Assembly: GCA_947501845.1 (NCBI GenBank)
Contig: CANMXP010000004.1
Span: 62,001 to 126,000 of the forward strand
DNA: 64,000 nucleotides
Origin: an uncultured Flavobacteriaceae bacterium
GTDB taxonomy: Bacteria; Bacteroidota; Bacteroidia; Flavobacteriales; Flavobacteriaceae
Reading direction: 5' to 3'
Each line of letters opens with the position of its first letter. Positions within the stretch are counted from its first letter, which is position 1. Below are positions 33,335-42,925 of this stretch, piece after piece. The translations under genes were made by a program, and so were the position numbers. The notes under the pieces were generated by a model that was not told where the DNA came from, ran no database searches, and worked only from the letters and a program-made list of their open reading frames with translations.

Positions 33335-33910
33335 TTACCCTCTTCTTTTTTGAGCTCTTAAAGAACCTCCACTACCATAATGTTGATTAGGCATTTGAGA
33401 ACGTTTCATATTTTGCTTCATCATTTTTATCTGATCGGTTAACATGCCCTGTTTGTCTAGTTTTTGAGCTTCAGATAGTAGTTTTTGAGCTTCTTGTTTT
33501 CTGCGTTTAGAAAAAGCAATACCTGCTAGGTTTAATTTGGCCATGGCCAGATCATGATTCATAGATAATCCTAAAGAAATAGCCTTTTTAAAGTATTTTT
33601 CGGCTTCATTCATGTTGCTTTGAGAAACCATAATACCGTGCAGATAGTTATAGTATCCTTGTTGTTTCTTTACTAAAGCAGCCCCAGGATTTTTAATTTT
33701 GTTGAGCCATTTTTTGGCACCATCGAAGTCTTGTTTGCGTAATCTTAAAAAAGCTAATAAAATAAACTCATTTTTAAAATAAAGGAATACAAAAATTAAA
33801 GAGAGTAGAATAAGCATAATACCATTGCCTATATAACCTTCAGTAAATTGATAGACAGCATATGAAATAATCCCAGCAGCTATAATTAGTTTTATAATTT
33901 TATTGTACAT
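33335..33910 (-). CDS. Two-span membrane protein with tetratricopeptide-like helices
   Basis: 191 residues. Two spans at about 7-26 and 30-53 (DUF2892-like hairpin) are followed by TPR-like helices: DGAKKWLNKIKNP, NEAEKYFKKAISLGLS, HDLAMAKLNLAGIAFSKRRK and QEAQKLLSEAQK. It ends in a basic, Gly-rich tail. Function unknown; the TPR part would face the cytoplasm. It is convergent with the transglycosylase gene. Confidence 0.8.
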   Translation of the reverse strand: MYNKIIKLIIAAGIISYAVYQFTEGYIGNGIMLILLSLIFVFLYFKNEFILLAFLRLRKQDFDGAKKWLNKIKNPGAALVKKQQGYYNYLHGIMVSQSNMNEAEKYFKKAISLGLSMNHDLAMAKLNLAGIAFSKRRKQEAQKLLSEAQKLDKQGMLTDQIKMMKQNMKRSQMPNQHYGSGGSLRAQKRRG

Positions 33911-34112
33911 TTTAATAAGTTTATAATGTGAATAGGTGTTATTTTTTACTTACAAATAAGACCTCTTTTGTTTTAGACTGCAAAGAAACTAAATTTTTAT
34001 TAAAATTAACTCATAGATATTTAACAAAAAGTATTGATTAGCCTAAACATACAAGGGTTTGGTAAGAATTTTTGATTCAAAAAAATAATTAAAAATATTT
34101 TTTCAAAAATGG

Positions 34113-34143
34113 TTTGCAAAGTAATAAAGGCTTTGTATATTTG
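34113..34143 (+). promoter_or_regulatory. rpmH promoter
   Basis: TTTG at 34113-34116, 19 nt, then TATATTTG at 34136-34143: a near-perfect Bacteroidota housekeeping promoter. Transcription would start near 34150, giving a leader of about 60 nt. The 300-bp gap 33911-34210 otherwise shows only A+T-rich DNA. Confidence 0.8.
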
Positions 34144-34210
34144 CCCTCGGTTTTGGAGAAGGTCCAACCACATTAGAAAAATACAATTCAGACTTTAAAG
34201 ATACAAGATA

Positions 34211-34372
34211 ATGAGTAAAAGAACATTTCAGCCTTCTAAAAGAAAGAGAAGAAACAAACACGGTTTCAGAGAAAGAATGGCTTCTGCTAACGGTAGAAAG
34301 GTATTAGCACGTAGAAGAGCTAAAGGAAGAAAAAAATTATCTGTGTCATCTGAAACAAGACATAAGAAATAA
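34211..34372 (+). CDS. rpmH: 50S ribosomal protein L34
   Basis: 53 residues, ATG at 34211 to TAA at 34372. [40 protein letters not shown] and [13 protein letters not shown] are unmistakable L34. It has its own promoter and terminator. No rnpA or dnaA follows; carB is the next gene, so this is not the classical rpmH-rnpA origin neighbourhood. Confidence 0.98.
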   Translation: MSKRTFQPSKRKRRNKHGFRERMASANGRKVLARRRAKGRKKLSVSSETRHKK

Positions 34373-34395
34373 TGATTAACAATTGTTGATATTTT

Positions 34396-34427
34396 AAAGG
34401 TGTTACTTAAGTGTAACGCCTTTTTTT
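34396..34427 (+). terminator. Intrinsic terminator after rpmH
   Basis: AAAGG-GTTAC / GTAAC-CCTTT stem with one T/G mismatch, then seven T. Confidence 0.85.
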
Positions 34428-34442
34428 ATATCTTCTAAATAG

Positions 34443-34450
34443 TATTTTTG
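34443..34450 (+). promoter_or_regulatory. Candidate carB -7 element
   Basis: TATTTTTG fits TAnnTTTG and lies 35 bp before the carB ATG. No clear -33 TTG lies at the expected distance, where the rpmH terminator T-run sits. Confidence 0.4.
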
Positions 34451-34484
34451 TAACAAATTATAATACAACATATAACCAGTAAAA

Positions 34485-37340
34485 ATGCCGAAGAATTCTA
34501 AACTAAAATCTATATTAATTATTGGCTCAGGCCCTATTGTTATTGGGCAAGCATGTGAGTTTGATTATTCAGGTTCTCAATCCTTAAGGTCTCTTAGAGA
34601 AGATGGAATTGAAACAATTCTTATTAACTCCAATCCTGCAACTATCATGACAGACCCTTCCATGGCAGATCATGTTTACTTGCTTCCTCTCAACACAAAA
34701 TCCATTATCAAAATTCTAAAAGAGCATCCACAAATTGATGCAGTATTACCTACTATGGGTGGACAAACTGCTTTAAATTTATGTATCGAGGCTGATGAAA
34801 AGGGTATTTGGAAAGATTTTGAAGTAGAATTAATAGGTGTGGATATTAATGCCATAAATATTACAGAAGATAGAGAGCAGTTTAGAGAACTAATGGAAAA
34901 GATAGGTGTTGAAATGGCTCCACAGGCTACAGCTACATCTTTCTTAAAGGGAAAAGAAATTGCTCAAGAGTTTGGTTTTCCATTGTGTATTCGTTCTTCA
35001 TTTACTTTAGGAGGTGCTGGTGCAGCCATTGTTTATGAAGAAGAGGATTTTGATAAATTATTGCGTAGGGGGCTAGAGATTTCTCCAATCCATGAAGTGA
35101 TGATTGATAAAGCAATGATGGGGTGGAAAGAGTATGAATTAGAATTGCTTCGTGATAAAAACGACAATGTAGTTATTATTTGTTCTATTGAAAATATGGA
35201 TCCTATGGGAATTCATACAGGAGATTCTATTACAGTAGCTCCAGCAATGACTTTGAGCGATAGAACCTATCAAAAGATGCGTGACATGGCCATTAAAATG
35301 ATGCGTAGTATAGGTGATTTTGAAGGCGGATGTAACGTGCAATTTGCTGTAAGTCCTGATGAAAAGGAAGACATTATAGCTATAGAAATAAATCCTCGTG
35401 TATCACGTTCTTCAGCATTAGCAAGTAAAGCGACTGGTTACCCGATTGCTAAAATAGCAACAAAACTAGCTATTGGTTATACTTTAGATGAGCTAGATAA
35501 TCAGATAACAAAATCTACTTCGGCTTTATTTGAACCTACTTTAGATTATGTTATTGTAAAAATACCAAGATGGAATTTTGATAAATTCGAGGGTTCTGAT
35601 AGAACTTTAGGTTTACAAATGAAAGCTGTTGGAGAAGTTATGGGGATTGGACGTTCTTTTCAAGAAGCTTTGCATAAAGCGACCCAATCTTTAGAAATTA
35701 AAAGGAATGGTTTAGGAGCAGATGGAAAAGGATATAGCAATTATAACCAAATTATTGATAAACTTACCAACGCTTCTTGGGATCGTGTATTTGTTATTTA
35801 CGATGCGATTGCGATGGGAATTCCGTTAAGCCAGATTTATGATATCACAAAAATTGATATGTGGTATTTAAAACAATATGAAGAATTATTTCAATTAGAA
35901 AAAGAAATATCTACATATACTATCGATACACTTGACAAAGATTTATTGTTAGAAGCCAAGCAAAAAGGATATGGCGATCGTCAAATTGCACATATGTTAG
36001 GATGCTTAGAAAGTCAAGTATATAATAAGAGGGATGAATTTAATATACAACGTGTATTTAAGTTAGTTGATACCTGTGCTGCAGAGTTTACGGCCAAAAC
36101 ACCATATTACTATTCTACATTTGAAAATGAGGTTGAGTCTGCTTCTGGAGAAATATATACGCATAATGAAAGTATAGTAAGTGATAAAAAGAAAATTGTT
36201 GTACTAGGATCTGGACCTAACAGAATAGGACAGGGTATCGAGTTTGATTACTGTTGTGTTCACGGTGTATTAGCAGCCGCAGAATGTGGTTATGAAACCA
36301 TCATGATTAACTGTAATCCAGAAACAGTTTCTACAGATTTTGATACTGCCGATAAATTATATTTCGAACCTGTTTTCTGGGAACATATCTATGATATTAT
36401 TCGTCATGAAAAACCAGAAGGTGTTATTGTTCAATTAGGCGGACAAACCGCATTAAAATTAGCGGAAAAGTTAACCAAATACGGTATTAAAATTATTGGA
36501 ACTAGTTTTGAATCTTTAGACTTGGCGGAAGATAGAGGAAGTTTTTCTAGTTTATTAAAGGAGAACAATATTCCTTATCCTGACTTTGGAATTGCAGAAA
36601 ATGCTGATGAGGCTTTAGCTTTAGCTGATAAGTTAGATTTTCCAATTTTGGTTAGACCATCTTATGTTTTAGGTGGTCAGGGGATGAAAATTGTCATTAA
36701 TAAAGAAGATTTGATTGAACATGTGGTTGATTTATTAAGGAGAATGCCTAATAATAAGCTGTTATTAGACCATTATTTAGATGGTGCTATTGAAGCAGAA
36801 GCAGATGCTATTTGTGATGCTGACGGAAATGTTTATATTATAGGAATCATGGAGCATATAGAGCCATGTGGTGTACACTCTGGAGACTCCAATGCTACCT
36901 TGCCAGCATTTAATTTAGGAGATCTGGTTATGCAACAAATCATCGATCATACACATACCATTGCAAGAGCATTAAATACTGTAGGGCTGATTAATATTCA
37001 GTTTGCGATCAAAGATGATATTGTGTATATCATTGAAGCGAACCCTAGGGCTTCTAGAACAGTTCCTTTTATAGCTAAAGCATATAAAGAGCCTTATGTA
37101 AATTATGCGACAAAAGTGATGTTAGGTGCGAATAAGGTAACCGATTTTACTTTTAAACCTCAATTAGATGGTTATGCTATTAAGCAACCGGTATTCTCTT
37201 TTAATAAGTTCCCTAATGTCGATAAGAGATTAGGACCAGAAATGAAGAGTACAGGCGAAAGCATATTATTCATTGATAGTTTGAAAGATGATGATTTTTA
37301 CGATCTGTATTCCAGACGGAAAATGTACTTAAGTAAATAA
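34485..37340 (+). CDS. carB: Carbamoyl-phosphate synthase large chain
   Basis: 951 residues. Two homologous synthetase halves each carry an ATP-grasp domain: GSGPIVIGQACEFDYSGSQ then IRSSFTLGGAGAAI; and GSGPNRIGQGIEFDYCCVH then VRPSYVLGGQGM. It makes carbamoyl phosphate for pyrimidines and arginine with the CarA subunit, which is not in the window. The chain stops shortly after GPEMKSTGESI and so lacks the C-terminal MGS-type allosteric domain of the about 1073-residue E. coli enzyme. It is flanked by terminators. Confidence 0.96.
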   Translation: MPKNSKLKSILIIGSGPIVIGQACEFDYSGSQSLRSLREDGIETILINSNPATIMTDPSMADHVYLLPLNTKSIIKILKEHPQIDAVLPTMGGQTALNLCIEADEKGIWKDFEVELIGVDINAINITEDREQFRELMEKIGVEMAPQATATSFLKGKEIAQEFGFPLCIRSSFTLGGAGAAIVYEEEDFDKLLRRGLEISPIHEVMIDKAMMGWKEYELELLRDKNDNVVIICSIENMDPMGIHTGDSITVAPAMTLSDRTYQKMRDMAIKMMRSIGDFEGGCNVQFAVSPDEKEDIIAIEINPRVSRSSALASKATGYPIAKIATKLAIGYTLDELDNQITKSTSALFEPTLDYVIVKIPRWNFDKFEGSDRTLGLQMKAVGEVMGIGRSFQEALHKATQSLEIKRNGLGADGKGYSNYNQIIDKLTNASWDRVFVIYDAIAMGIPLSQIYDITKIDMWYLKQYEELFQLEKEISTYTIDTLDKDLLLEAKQKGYGDRQIAHMLGCLESQVYNKRDEFNIQRVFKLVDTCAAEFTAKTPYYYSTFENEVESASGEIYTHNESIVSDKKKIVVLGSGPNRIGQGIEFDYCCVHGVLAAAECGYETIMINCNPETVSTDFDTADKLYFEPVFWEHIYDIIRHEKPEGVIVQLGGQTALKLAEKLTKYGIKIIGTSFESLDLAEDRGSFSSLLKENNIPYPDFGIAENADEALALADKLDFPILVRPSYVLGGQGMKIVINKEDLIEHVVDLLRRMPNNKLLLDHYLDGAIEAEADAICDADGNVYIIGIMEHIEPCGVHSGDSNATLPAFNLGDLVMQQIIDHTHTIARALNTVGLINIQFAIKDDIVYIIEANPRASRTVPFIAKAYKEPYVNYATKVMLGANKVTDFTFKPQLDGYAIKQPVFSFNKFPNVDKRLGPEMKSTGESILFIDSLKDDDFYDLYSRRKMYLSK

Positions 37341-37341
37341 T

Positions 37342-37374
37342 AAAAAATGCCGCTTTAAGCGGCATTTTTTATTG
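37342..37374. terminator. Bidirectional terminator between carB and cytochrome gene
   Basis: AAAAAATGCCGC / GCGGCATTTTTT, perfect 12-bp stem with loop TTTAA. Both sides have A/T runs, so it serves both convergent genes. Confidence 0.93.
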
Positions 37375-37392
37375 AATTATATTCGTGTAAAA

Positions 37393-37740
37393 TTAGTTTT
37401 CTAAAAGACCATCGTCTTTCCATTTTTGAATAATATCCCTGTTGCTGAAAGGCATCTGTCCAGTAGGGGGCATAGGGCTCGAAGAACTATTAATTCGGGT
37501 TAATATGATATCTACTCTATCTTTAACCTGAGTATAAGTCGTTAAAGAAAATGGTGCGCCATTAGCTGTTGGGTTACCATGGCATTGTAAACAATTGCCT
37601 CCAATAATATTCTTTACATTGGCATCGTAAGTAATTTTTGTATTTGGGTCAGGGTCTGGTTGGGATACATCATCAGTACCACCAGAACAACTAAATATTA
37701 ATATAATAGCGAATAAATATATAAAGTTCTTAAAATTCAT
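37393..37740 (-). CDS. Small c-type cytochrome-like lipoprotein, copy 1
   Basis: 115 residues. The lipobox LIFSC (Cys18) is followed by a Pro/Asp linker and then a single heme-binding CLQCH. MPFSNRD near the C-terminus offers an axial Met. NGAPFSLTTYTQVKDR and the end IQKWKDDGLLEN match the paralogue at 50386. Predicted outer- or inner-membrane-anchored monoheme protein. Upstream TATATTTG (37787-37780) may be its -7 element. Confidence 0.82.
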   Translation of the reverse strand: MNFKNFIYLFAIILIFSCSGGTDDVSQPDPDPNTKITYDANVKNIIGGNCLQCHGNPTANGAPFSLTTYTQVKDRVDIILTRINSSSSPMPPTGQMPFSNRDIIQKWKDDGLLEN

Positions 37741-38133
37741 AGCATTTAAGAGTTTAAAATTTGATGGTACATTTTTTTACAAATATACGATTTGTGATAA
37801 TTGTTTTGGTTTAAGCTTAACTTTGACATTTCAATTATTGATTTTTGTAAGGCAAAGTTTTATTGATAATTGCACATTATAGATTAACAAGCTAAATACA
37901 AGAGCATCACTCGAAGTTATTTTTAGTATTTCGTCATATTGTTCTATATTTCGCACTATTTATTAAATGTATCATAATAACACATGTTAAAATTTAAAGA
38001 TGTAGATATAATATCTATAACGACTAATAAATGGTTGGGAAGTTTTTTCAGATAAATTCATTTATATTTACTCTATTTTATAAAAATAACGAAGCAGCTT
38101 CGAAATTTTTGTTTTAAATTTTATAAAGTATGT
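37741..38133. other. 393-bp intergenic region, no confident gene
   Basis: A+T-rich DNA between divergent genes. It holds a TAGATAT / ATATCTA dyad near 38000 and a CGAAG / CTTCG hairpin (38090-38102) followed by a T-rich tract just before the glycosyltransferase start. A 23-codon frame from 37984 is too weak to call. It may carry the leader of the 38134 gene. Confidence 0.5.
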
Positions 38134-39237
38134 ATGAAAAAGACAATTATTGACATATCTTATTATACATTTTCCTCAAAGTCGTCTGATCAAGTTTTAA
38201 GTTCATGTTATAGTACTTTGGGATATCTTTATAAGATAACTTCGCAATTTAGAACATTCTTTGTTACTAGAACTACTGAGAGCATGGAGAATAGAAAAAT
38301 CGAGAATGTTTCAATTTTTCTTTACAAGGGTTTAAAATTAAAAAAGTGGCAAATACCTTTTAAATTTAATAATTATATAAAATCATTTAATCCAGATTAT
38401 ATTTTAGTACATGGTTTTGGGTTTATTCATTATTTGGTTTTTTTAAAATTAATACTTCCAAAATCAAAAATTGTTCTACAATGTAATGGTTATGCCTTTA
38501 AACCTAAAGGATTTAAAAGACTCGTTTATAAATTATCAGATAAATTTATTGATGGCTATTTATTTACAGGTATCGAAAATGCGAAACATTGGTATGATTC
38601 AAATATTTTAAAAAAAGAAAAGGTTTTTGAAGTTATGGAAGGATCAACTTATTTTAACTATAATCCTGAAGTAAAAAGAAAACCTAATTCTTTTGTATGG
38701 GTTGGAGGATTAAACAATAATAAAGACCCACTGACAGTTTTAAAGGCATTTCTAAACTTTTTGAAAATACAACCATTAGCAAAATTAATAATGGTTTTTC
38801 ATCAAAATGACTTATTAGCAGATTTAGAAATGTTTATTAATAAAAACCCGAAATTAAATAAAGCTGTTAATTTAAAAGGATACGTTAAACCCGATTTTAT
38901 TGAAGAAATTTATAATCAGACCCAATTTTTTATTTTAGGATCTCATTATGAAGGTAGTGGTTATGCACTTTTGGAATCGATGGCATGCGGCTGTGTGCCG
39001 ATTGTTACAAATATTCCATCATTTAAGTTTATGACTAATAATGGTGATTGTGCTTTTTTATTTTCATCCGGGAATAGTGATGAGTTATTTAAACAACTTA
39101 AAGCAACTCAAAATTGTGATTATGAATTGTTACAAGACAAAGTTTTAAAACAATTTAAAAATAAGCTATCATCTGAAGCAATTGCAAAAGAAATTTATAA
39201 CGTTTTTGATTCTTTGGAATCGAAGAAGCAAGAGTAA
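38134..39237 (+). CDS. GT4 glycosyltransferase (first)
   Basis: 367 residues, GT-B fold. VWVGGLNNNKDPLTVLKAF begins the C-terminal nucleotide-binding half. HYEGSGYALLESMACGCVPI contains the Ex7E-type motif. No membrane span; cytoplasmic or peripheral. It is the only plus-strand gene of the glycan cluster, and its last 43 bp overlap the convergent GT4 gene. It presumably adds one sugar to a lipid-linked glycan. Confidence 0.88.
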   Translation: MKKTIIDISYYTFSSKSSDQVLSSCYSTLGYLYKITSQFRTFFVTRTTESMENRKIENVSIFLYKGLKLKKWQIPFKFNNYIKSFNPDYILVHGFGFIHYLVFLKLILPKSKIVLQCNGYAFKPKGFKRLVYKLSDKFIDGYLFTGIENAKHWYDSNILKKEKVFEVMEGSTYFNYNPEVKRKPNSFVWVGGLNNNKDPLTVLKAFLNFLKIQPLAKLIMVFHQNDLLADLEMFINKNPKLNKAVNLKGYVKPDFIEEIYNQTQFFILGSHYEGSGYALLESMACGCVPIVTNIPSFKFMTNNGDCAFLFSSGNSDELFKQLKATQNCDYELLQDKVLKQFKNKLSSEAIAKEIYNVFDSLESKKQE

Positions 39238-40265
39238 ATAGTTTCAGCAGTATCTTCTATTTTAAAATGGCGAACTCTTTCGGTTTGAATAGCCTCTTGG
39301 CTAATTATAAGATTGAGTTTTTGAACGATTAAATTTTTATCTTTTTCAAAGAAAAAATTTAATATATTTTCTTGTAATGCTATAGTACTCATAACTTTGC
39401 ACCCAGAATATAATGCTTCTTGTATAGCCATCGAATTGCCTTCAAATTTTGAAGTGTGTAATAAAATTTTACTATCATTCATAAGCTCTCTGGTTTTTTT
39501 ATTGGACACATATCCTAGAAGTTTAATATTCTCAGTCAGTCCCAAAGCTTCGATTTTATTTGATAACATTTCCCTCTCTTCTCCATCACCACAAATAATA
39601 GCATGAATGTTTTTGAATGTCTTTTTTAATTCTGCGATAATTTCAATAAAAAATGAATAATTTTTAAGAGCGCCAAGATTTCCTACACCAATAATATCTA
39701 TATTTCTTTTTCCAATATTTAGTTGAGGGAAGTTTTTAGGATTTACAGCAACGTTAGCAATAGTCTTTGCCTTAAAGCCCTGATACTGCATCAAAAGTTT
39801 ATTTTGATTTTTACCAACAACTATTAATTTGTCTTTTTCAGGTTTAAAAATTTTTAAATATTTATTATCAGATTTTACATCTTGACCCTGCATCCAGGTA
39901 TAATGAGGTATTTTGAATATTCTTTTTAAAATTTTCCCTACAATTGCTGCATCCGAGTACCAAAATGATAAAAAACCATCATAACGATTGTTTTTAAATA
40001 GAGCAATACCTTTAAGAACGGATTTACAGATTATAAAAAGACTATTCCATTTATTTTTAAAGCCACCTCCAATTGGGTAAATGTTCAAAGAATTAAGTGT
40101 GTACTTCTCTTTTTTTATAGGATACCGAAGTGTAATAATATCTATTTCTAAATCATTAAAATTGTCATTAAGGTAAAGACAAAATTGAAAAATAAATGGA
40201 ACGATAGTATCGTCTTCTATTCTATTTGGGAAAATCGGAACTATAAACAATAATCTTTTCTTCAT
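39195..40265 (-). CDS. GT4 glycosyltransferase (second)
   Basis: 356 residues, GT-B fold. IGVGNLGALKNYSFFIEII, ICGDGEEREML and FEGNSMAIQEALYSGCKVM are typical GT4 donor-domain motifs. It shares one base with the flippase stop (TAATG), so it is the last gene of the nine-gene minus-strand operon. Donor and acceptor unknown. Confidence 0.9.
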   Translation of the reverse strand: MKKRLLFIVPIFPNRIEDDTIVPFIFQFCLYLNDNFNDLEIDIITLRYPIKKEKYTLNSLNIYPIGGGFKNKWNSLFIICKSVLKGIALFKNNRYDGFLSFWYSDAAIVGKILKRIFKIPHYTWMQGQDVKSDNKYLKIFKPEKDKLIVVGKNQNKLLMQYQGFKAKTIANVAVNPKNFPQLNIGKRNIDIIGVGNLGALKNYSFFIEIIAELKKTFKNIHAIICGDGEEREMLSNKIEALGLTENIKLLGYVSNKKTRELMNDSKILLHTSKFEGNSMAIQEALYSGCKVMSTIALQENILNFFFEKDKNLIVQKLNLIISQEAIQTERVRHFKIEDTAETIYSCFFDSKESKTL

Positions 40266-41944
40266 TACTGAGATAGTTTGTGGTCTTTAAAGGTAAAGTA
40301 TTTAGTTGCATAATCTAATAAATCACTATTGTGAAAAACGGAAATTATAGTAAGCTCTTTATTGATTACTTTCTTTTTTAGAAAATTCATAATTTTTCTT
40401 TCCAAAGCTTCATTTAGTTGATTGGTAGCTTCATCTAAGAGTAATATTTTTGGTTTGGTATATAAAGCTCTTGCTAATGCAATTCTTTGTTTTTGCCCAC
40501 CTGAAATGCTTCTACTATCTAAAACTAAATTGGTGCGTAGTCCATTAGGTAGACTATTTAACCATTTTCTTAAATCAAGAGCATCAATGAGCTCATTAAT
40601 ATATTTAAGGTCTATATTTTCTGTTTTAGTCATTATTATATTATCTAGTAAGGTTCCCTGAAAAATAAAAGACTGTTGAGAAACCAAATAAACGAAAGGT
40701 AAGAAGCTATTTTTTTGTTTTATTTTACCATCAATCAAAATATTACCAGAGGTTGGAGGCAATAACCCTGAAATAATATATAAAAGCGTAGTCTTTCCAC
40801 ATCCTGACTTCCCCGTAATAGCTATAAAATCTCCTTTTTTTATTTCTAGATTAATGTTATTGATGATTATTTCTTTATCAGGATAATTAAAATACAACTC
40901 CTTTAAACTTATTAGGTCTTTAAATGGAATTATACTTTTTGAGATACTATTTTTAAACTGATACAATGTTAAGATATCTACCGCATGCTTATTGCTTCTG
41001 ATATCTACATATGCATTAATAATCTTATTAAAAGAAGGGATTATCTTTATAATTGCGCTGCCATAAAATGATAACAAAACCATATCTTTAAATGACCATG
41101 AGTTTAATAAAATAAACACAATTGAAAAAGCAATGAAGCAGATAGTCAAAACCTCTAAATATCTAATATTATTTTGCTTAAAGGTGGTTAATTCTGCCAT
41201 TGTATCGTTATATTCTTTATTAGAATGACTAAATTTTTCTATAAATTTATTTTCAGATTCTGAGCTTTTAATTTCAATAAATCCATTTAAAATATTCATC
41301 AAATTATTTAGTGTTATTCTATAGGATGAAGAGATAGTTTCGTTAAAATGCTTTGTTTTATTTTTTCTTAAAAAGAATAAAATTGACGAACAACTCAAAA
41401 CAAAAATTATTGAGAAAAAGGTAACATATGCATTTAAATAGGTTCCAACGATAACGATCATTAGTAGAATAATTGTTTCTGAAAGAAGGTTGTAAAGAGG
41501 CAATAAAACATTTGTAATAAAAATCATAGGTAGTTTATGGAGATCTTGTATCAATTTTCCTTTATCATATAAATAAAAGTTTTCATAACTACCGTTAATA
41601 AAAGTATTCGCTAATTTTTTTGATAGGATGGATCCAATTGAATATAAGTACTTGGATTGAACAAAAATAATTCTTGTTTGTAGCAAATTTTTTGATAAGT
41701 AAAAAACAATAAGAATTATTAAGGCTGCTATGATATGTTGTCGTTCATATGTAATACTAAAATTTGTAACTAAAAAAGTATCTATTTTTTCTTTATTAAT
41801 GACGAGTAGGATAAACGGTGTTAATAAGGCAATAGAAATAAAATCTAAAAAAGAATTAATTATGGAGATAAAGAAAAAAAAAGGAAGTTTTTTTCTTTTT
41901 ACTGATGGAATTAAATGACCAATATCTATGATTAACTTTTTCAA
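40265..41944 (-). CDS. PglK-like ABC flippase (fused permease and ATPase)
   Basis: 559 residues. Six spans in the first about 320 residues, then the ATPase: GKSGCGKTTLL, ISGGQKQRIALARAL, ILLLDEATNQLN and ISVFHN (H-loop His present). Similar in size and layout to PglK, which flips undecaprenyl-diphosphate oligosaccharides. Its presence without a Wzx/Wzy pair suggests a short, fully assembled lipid-linked glycan. It overlaps the upstream GT2 by 4 bp and the downstream GT4 by 1 bp. Confidence 0.88.
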   Translation of the reverse strand: MKKLIIDIGHLIPSVKRKKLPFFFFISIINSFLDFISIALLTPFILLVINKEKIDTFLVTNFSITYERQHIIAALIILIVFYLSKNLLQTRIIFVQSKYLYSIGSILSKKLANTFINGSYENFYLYDKGKLIQDLHKLPMIFITNVLLPLYNLLSETIILLMIVIVGTYLNAYVTFFSIIFVLSCSSILFFLRKNKTKHFNETISSSYRITLNNLMNILNGFIEIKSSESENKFIEKFSHSNKEYNDTMAELTTFKQNNIRYLEVLTICFIAFSIVFILLNSWSFKDMVLLSFYGSAIIKIIPSFNKIINAYVDIRSNKHAVDILTLYQFKNSISKSIIPFKDLISLKELYFNYPDKEIIINNINLEIKKGDFIAITGKSGCGKTTLLYIISGLLPPTSGNILIDGKIKQKNSFLPFVYLVSQQSFIFQGTLLDNIIMTKTENIDLKYINELIDALDLRKWLNSLPNGLRTNLVLDSRSISGGQKQRIALARALYTKPKILLLDEATNQLNEALERKIMNFLKKKVINKELTIISVFHNSDLLDYATKYFTFKDHKLSQ

Positions 41945-42906
41945 GATTTAAACAGGTTTATTATGGAAATAAAAATAATTTTTTGGTTAAGTTTAAAATG
42001 ATAAATATTCCCTTTTACTAAGAAACGAAAACTGTTTCCTATTAAAGACCATATAAAATATAATCGGTTTTTAAGATTAAAACAAGGTAACTTTTTTAAA
42101 AATGAATGTAGGCCGATACATCTTTTAAAATAGCTTATATGATCTAGATATCTATTTGTAGTATCTTTAAAGTGTTTATAAGTTACATCTCTGAGTACAT
42201 GTATTTTATCTGATAATCCATTTATCTTTAAGGCTACTTCATAATTGTCCCCAATACCATTAGGGTCCAATTCTTCATTATATAGATTTTTTAAAAGGAT
42301 TTCTCGTTTAATCATAGAGCACCCTAAGCCATATATTGTAGTTTCCATAATAGGATAGTCAAAATGTGTTAACAAAGGCCATCCACTTTTGCTTATGCCA
42401 TTCTTATTTTTATCATAGTGCTTAATAATACGTCTTAAAATAAAATTATTAGAATTTTTATAAGGTATTAAATTGGTACAAATACTTAAACCAAAAATAT
42501 AATTATAAATTAAGCTTGAACCTGTGATTTTCGTTTGAATTTCTTTCCATTTTTTATCCGTATTTTGCTGGAGTTCTGTACCTGTAACTATTTTTACATC
42601 CTTGTTGTCTTCAATATAAGTTAATAAGGATTCAATGTAATTGTTTGGTAATTCAATATCATCATCGCAAAGTAAAATATATTTTGAGTTGGCATTATGA
42701 ATTCCAATATTTCGCTGTTTACATACTGATGGCGAAGAGCTAATTATTTTAATTTGATTATTTAGTTTTTGAACATTTTCTAGCTGTTCTTCACCCGCTT
42801 TTACAATTATAATTTCTTTTGGTGGATAGCTTTGATTATTTATGCTTTGAATTAACCTTATCAAACTTTCTTTTCTATTATATGTTGGAATTACAACTGA
42901 AACCAT
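41941..42906 (-). CDS. GT2 glycosyltransferase with family-A fold
   Basis: 321 residues. MVSVVIPTYNRKESLIRLIQ at the N-terminus, CKQRNIGIHNANSKYILLCD (nucleotide-binding region) and DDDIELPNNYIESL (metal-binding Asp). The C-terminal region has basic amphipathic segments and may bind membranes. It overlaps the flippase gene by 4 bp (ATGA). Confidence 0.88.
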   Translation of the reverse strand: MVSVVIPTYNRKESLIRLIQSINNQSYPPKEIIIVKAGEEQLENVQKLNNQIKIISSSPSVCKQRNIGIHNANSKYILLCDDDIELPNNYIESLLTYIEDNKDVKIVTGTELQQNTDKKWKEIQTKITGSSLIYNYIFGLSICTNLIPYKNSNNFILRRIIKHYDKNKNGISKSGWPLLTHFDYPIMETTIYGLGCSMIKREILLKNLYNEELDPNGIGDNYEVALKINGLSDKIHVLRDVTYKHFKDTTNRYLDHISYFKRCIGLHSFLKKLPCFNLKNRLYFIWSLIGNSFRFLVKGNIYHFKLNQKIIFISIINLFKS

Positions 42907-42925
42907 ATTTTATAAGGTAATTTAA

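Noticed and set aside
34211-34372. rpmH as a sign of the replication origin
   Set aside because: No rnpA, dnaA, dnaN or DnaA-box cluster lies near; carB follows directly.
37984-38055. 23-codon frame (MLKFKDVDIIS...) in the 393-bp gap
   Set aside because: Too short, no promoter or conserved feature visible; kept only as a note in the gap entry.
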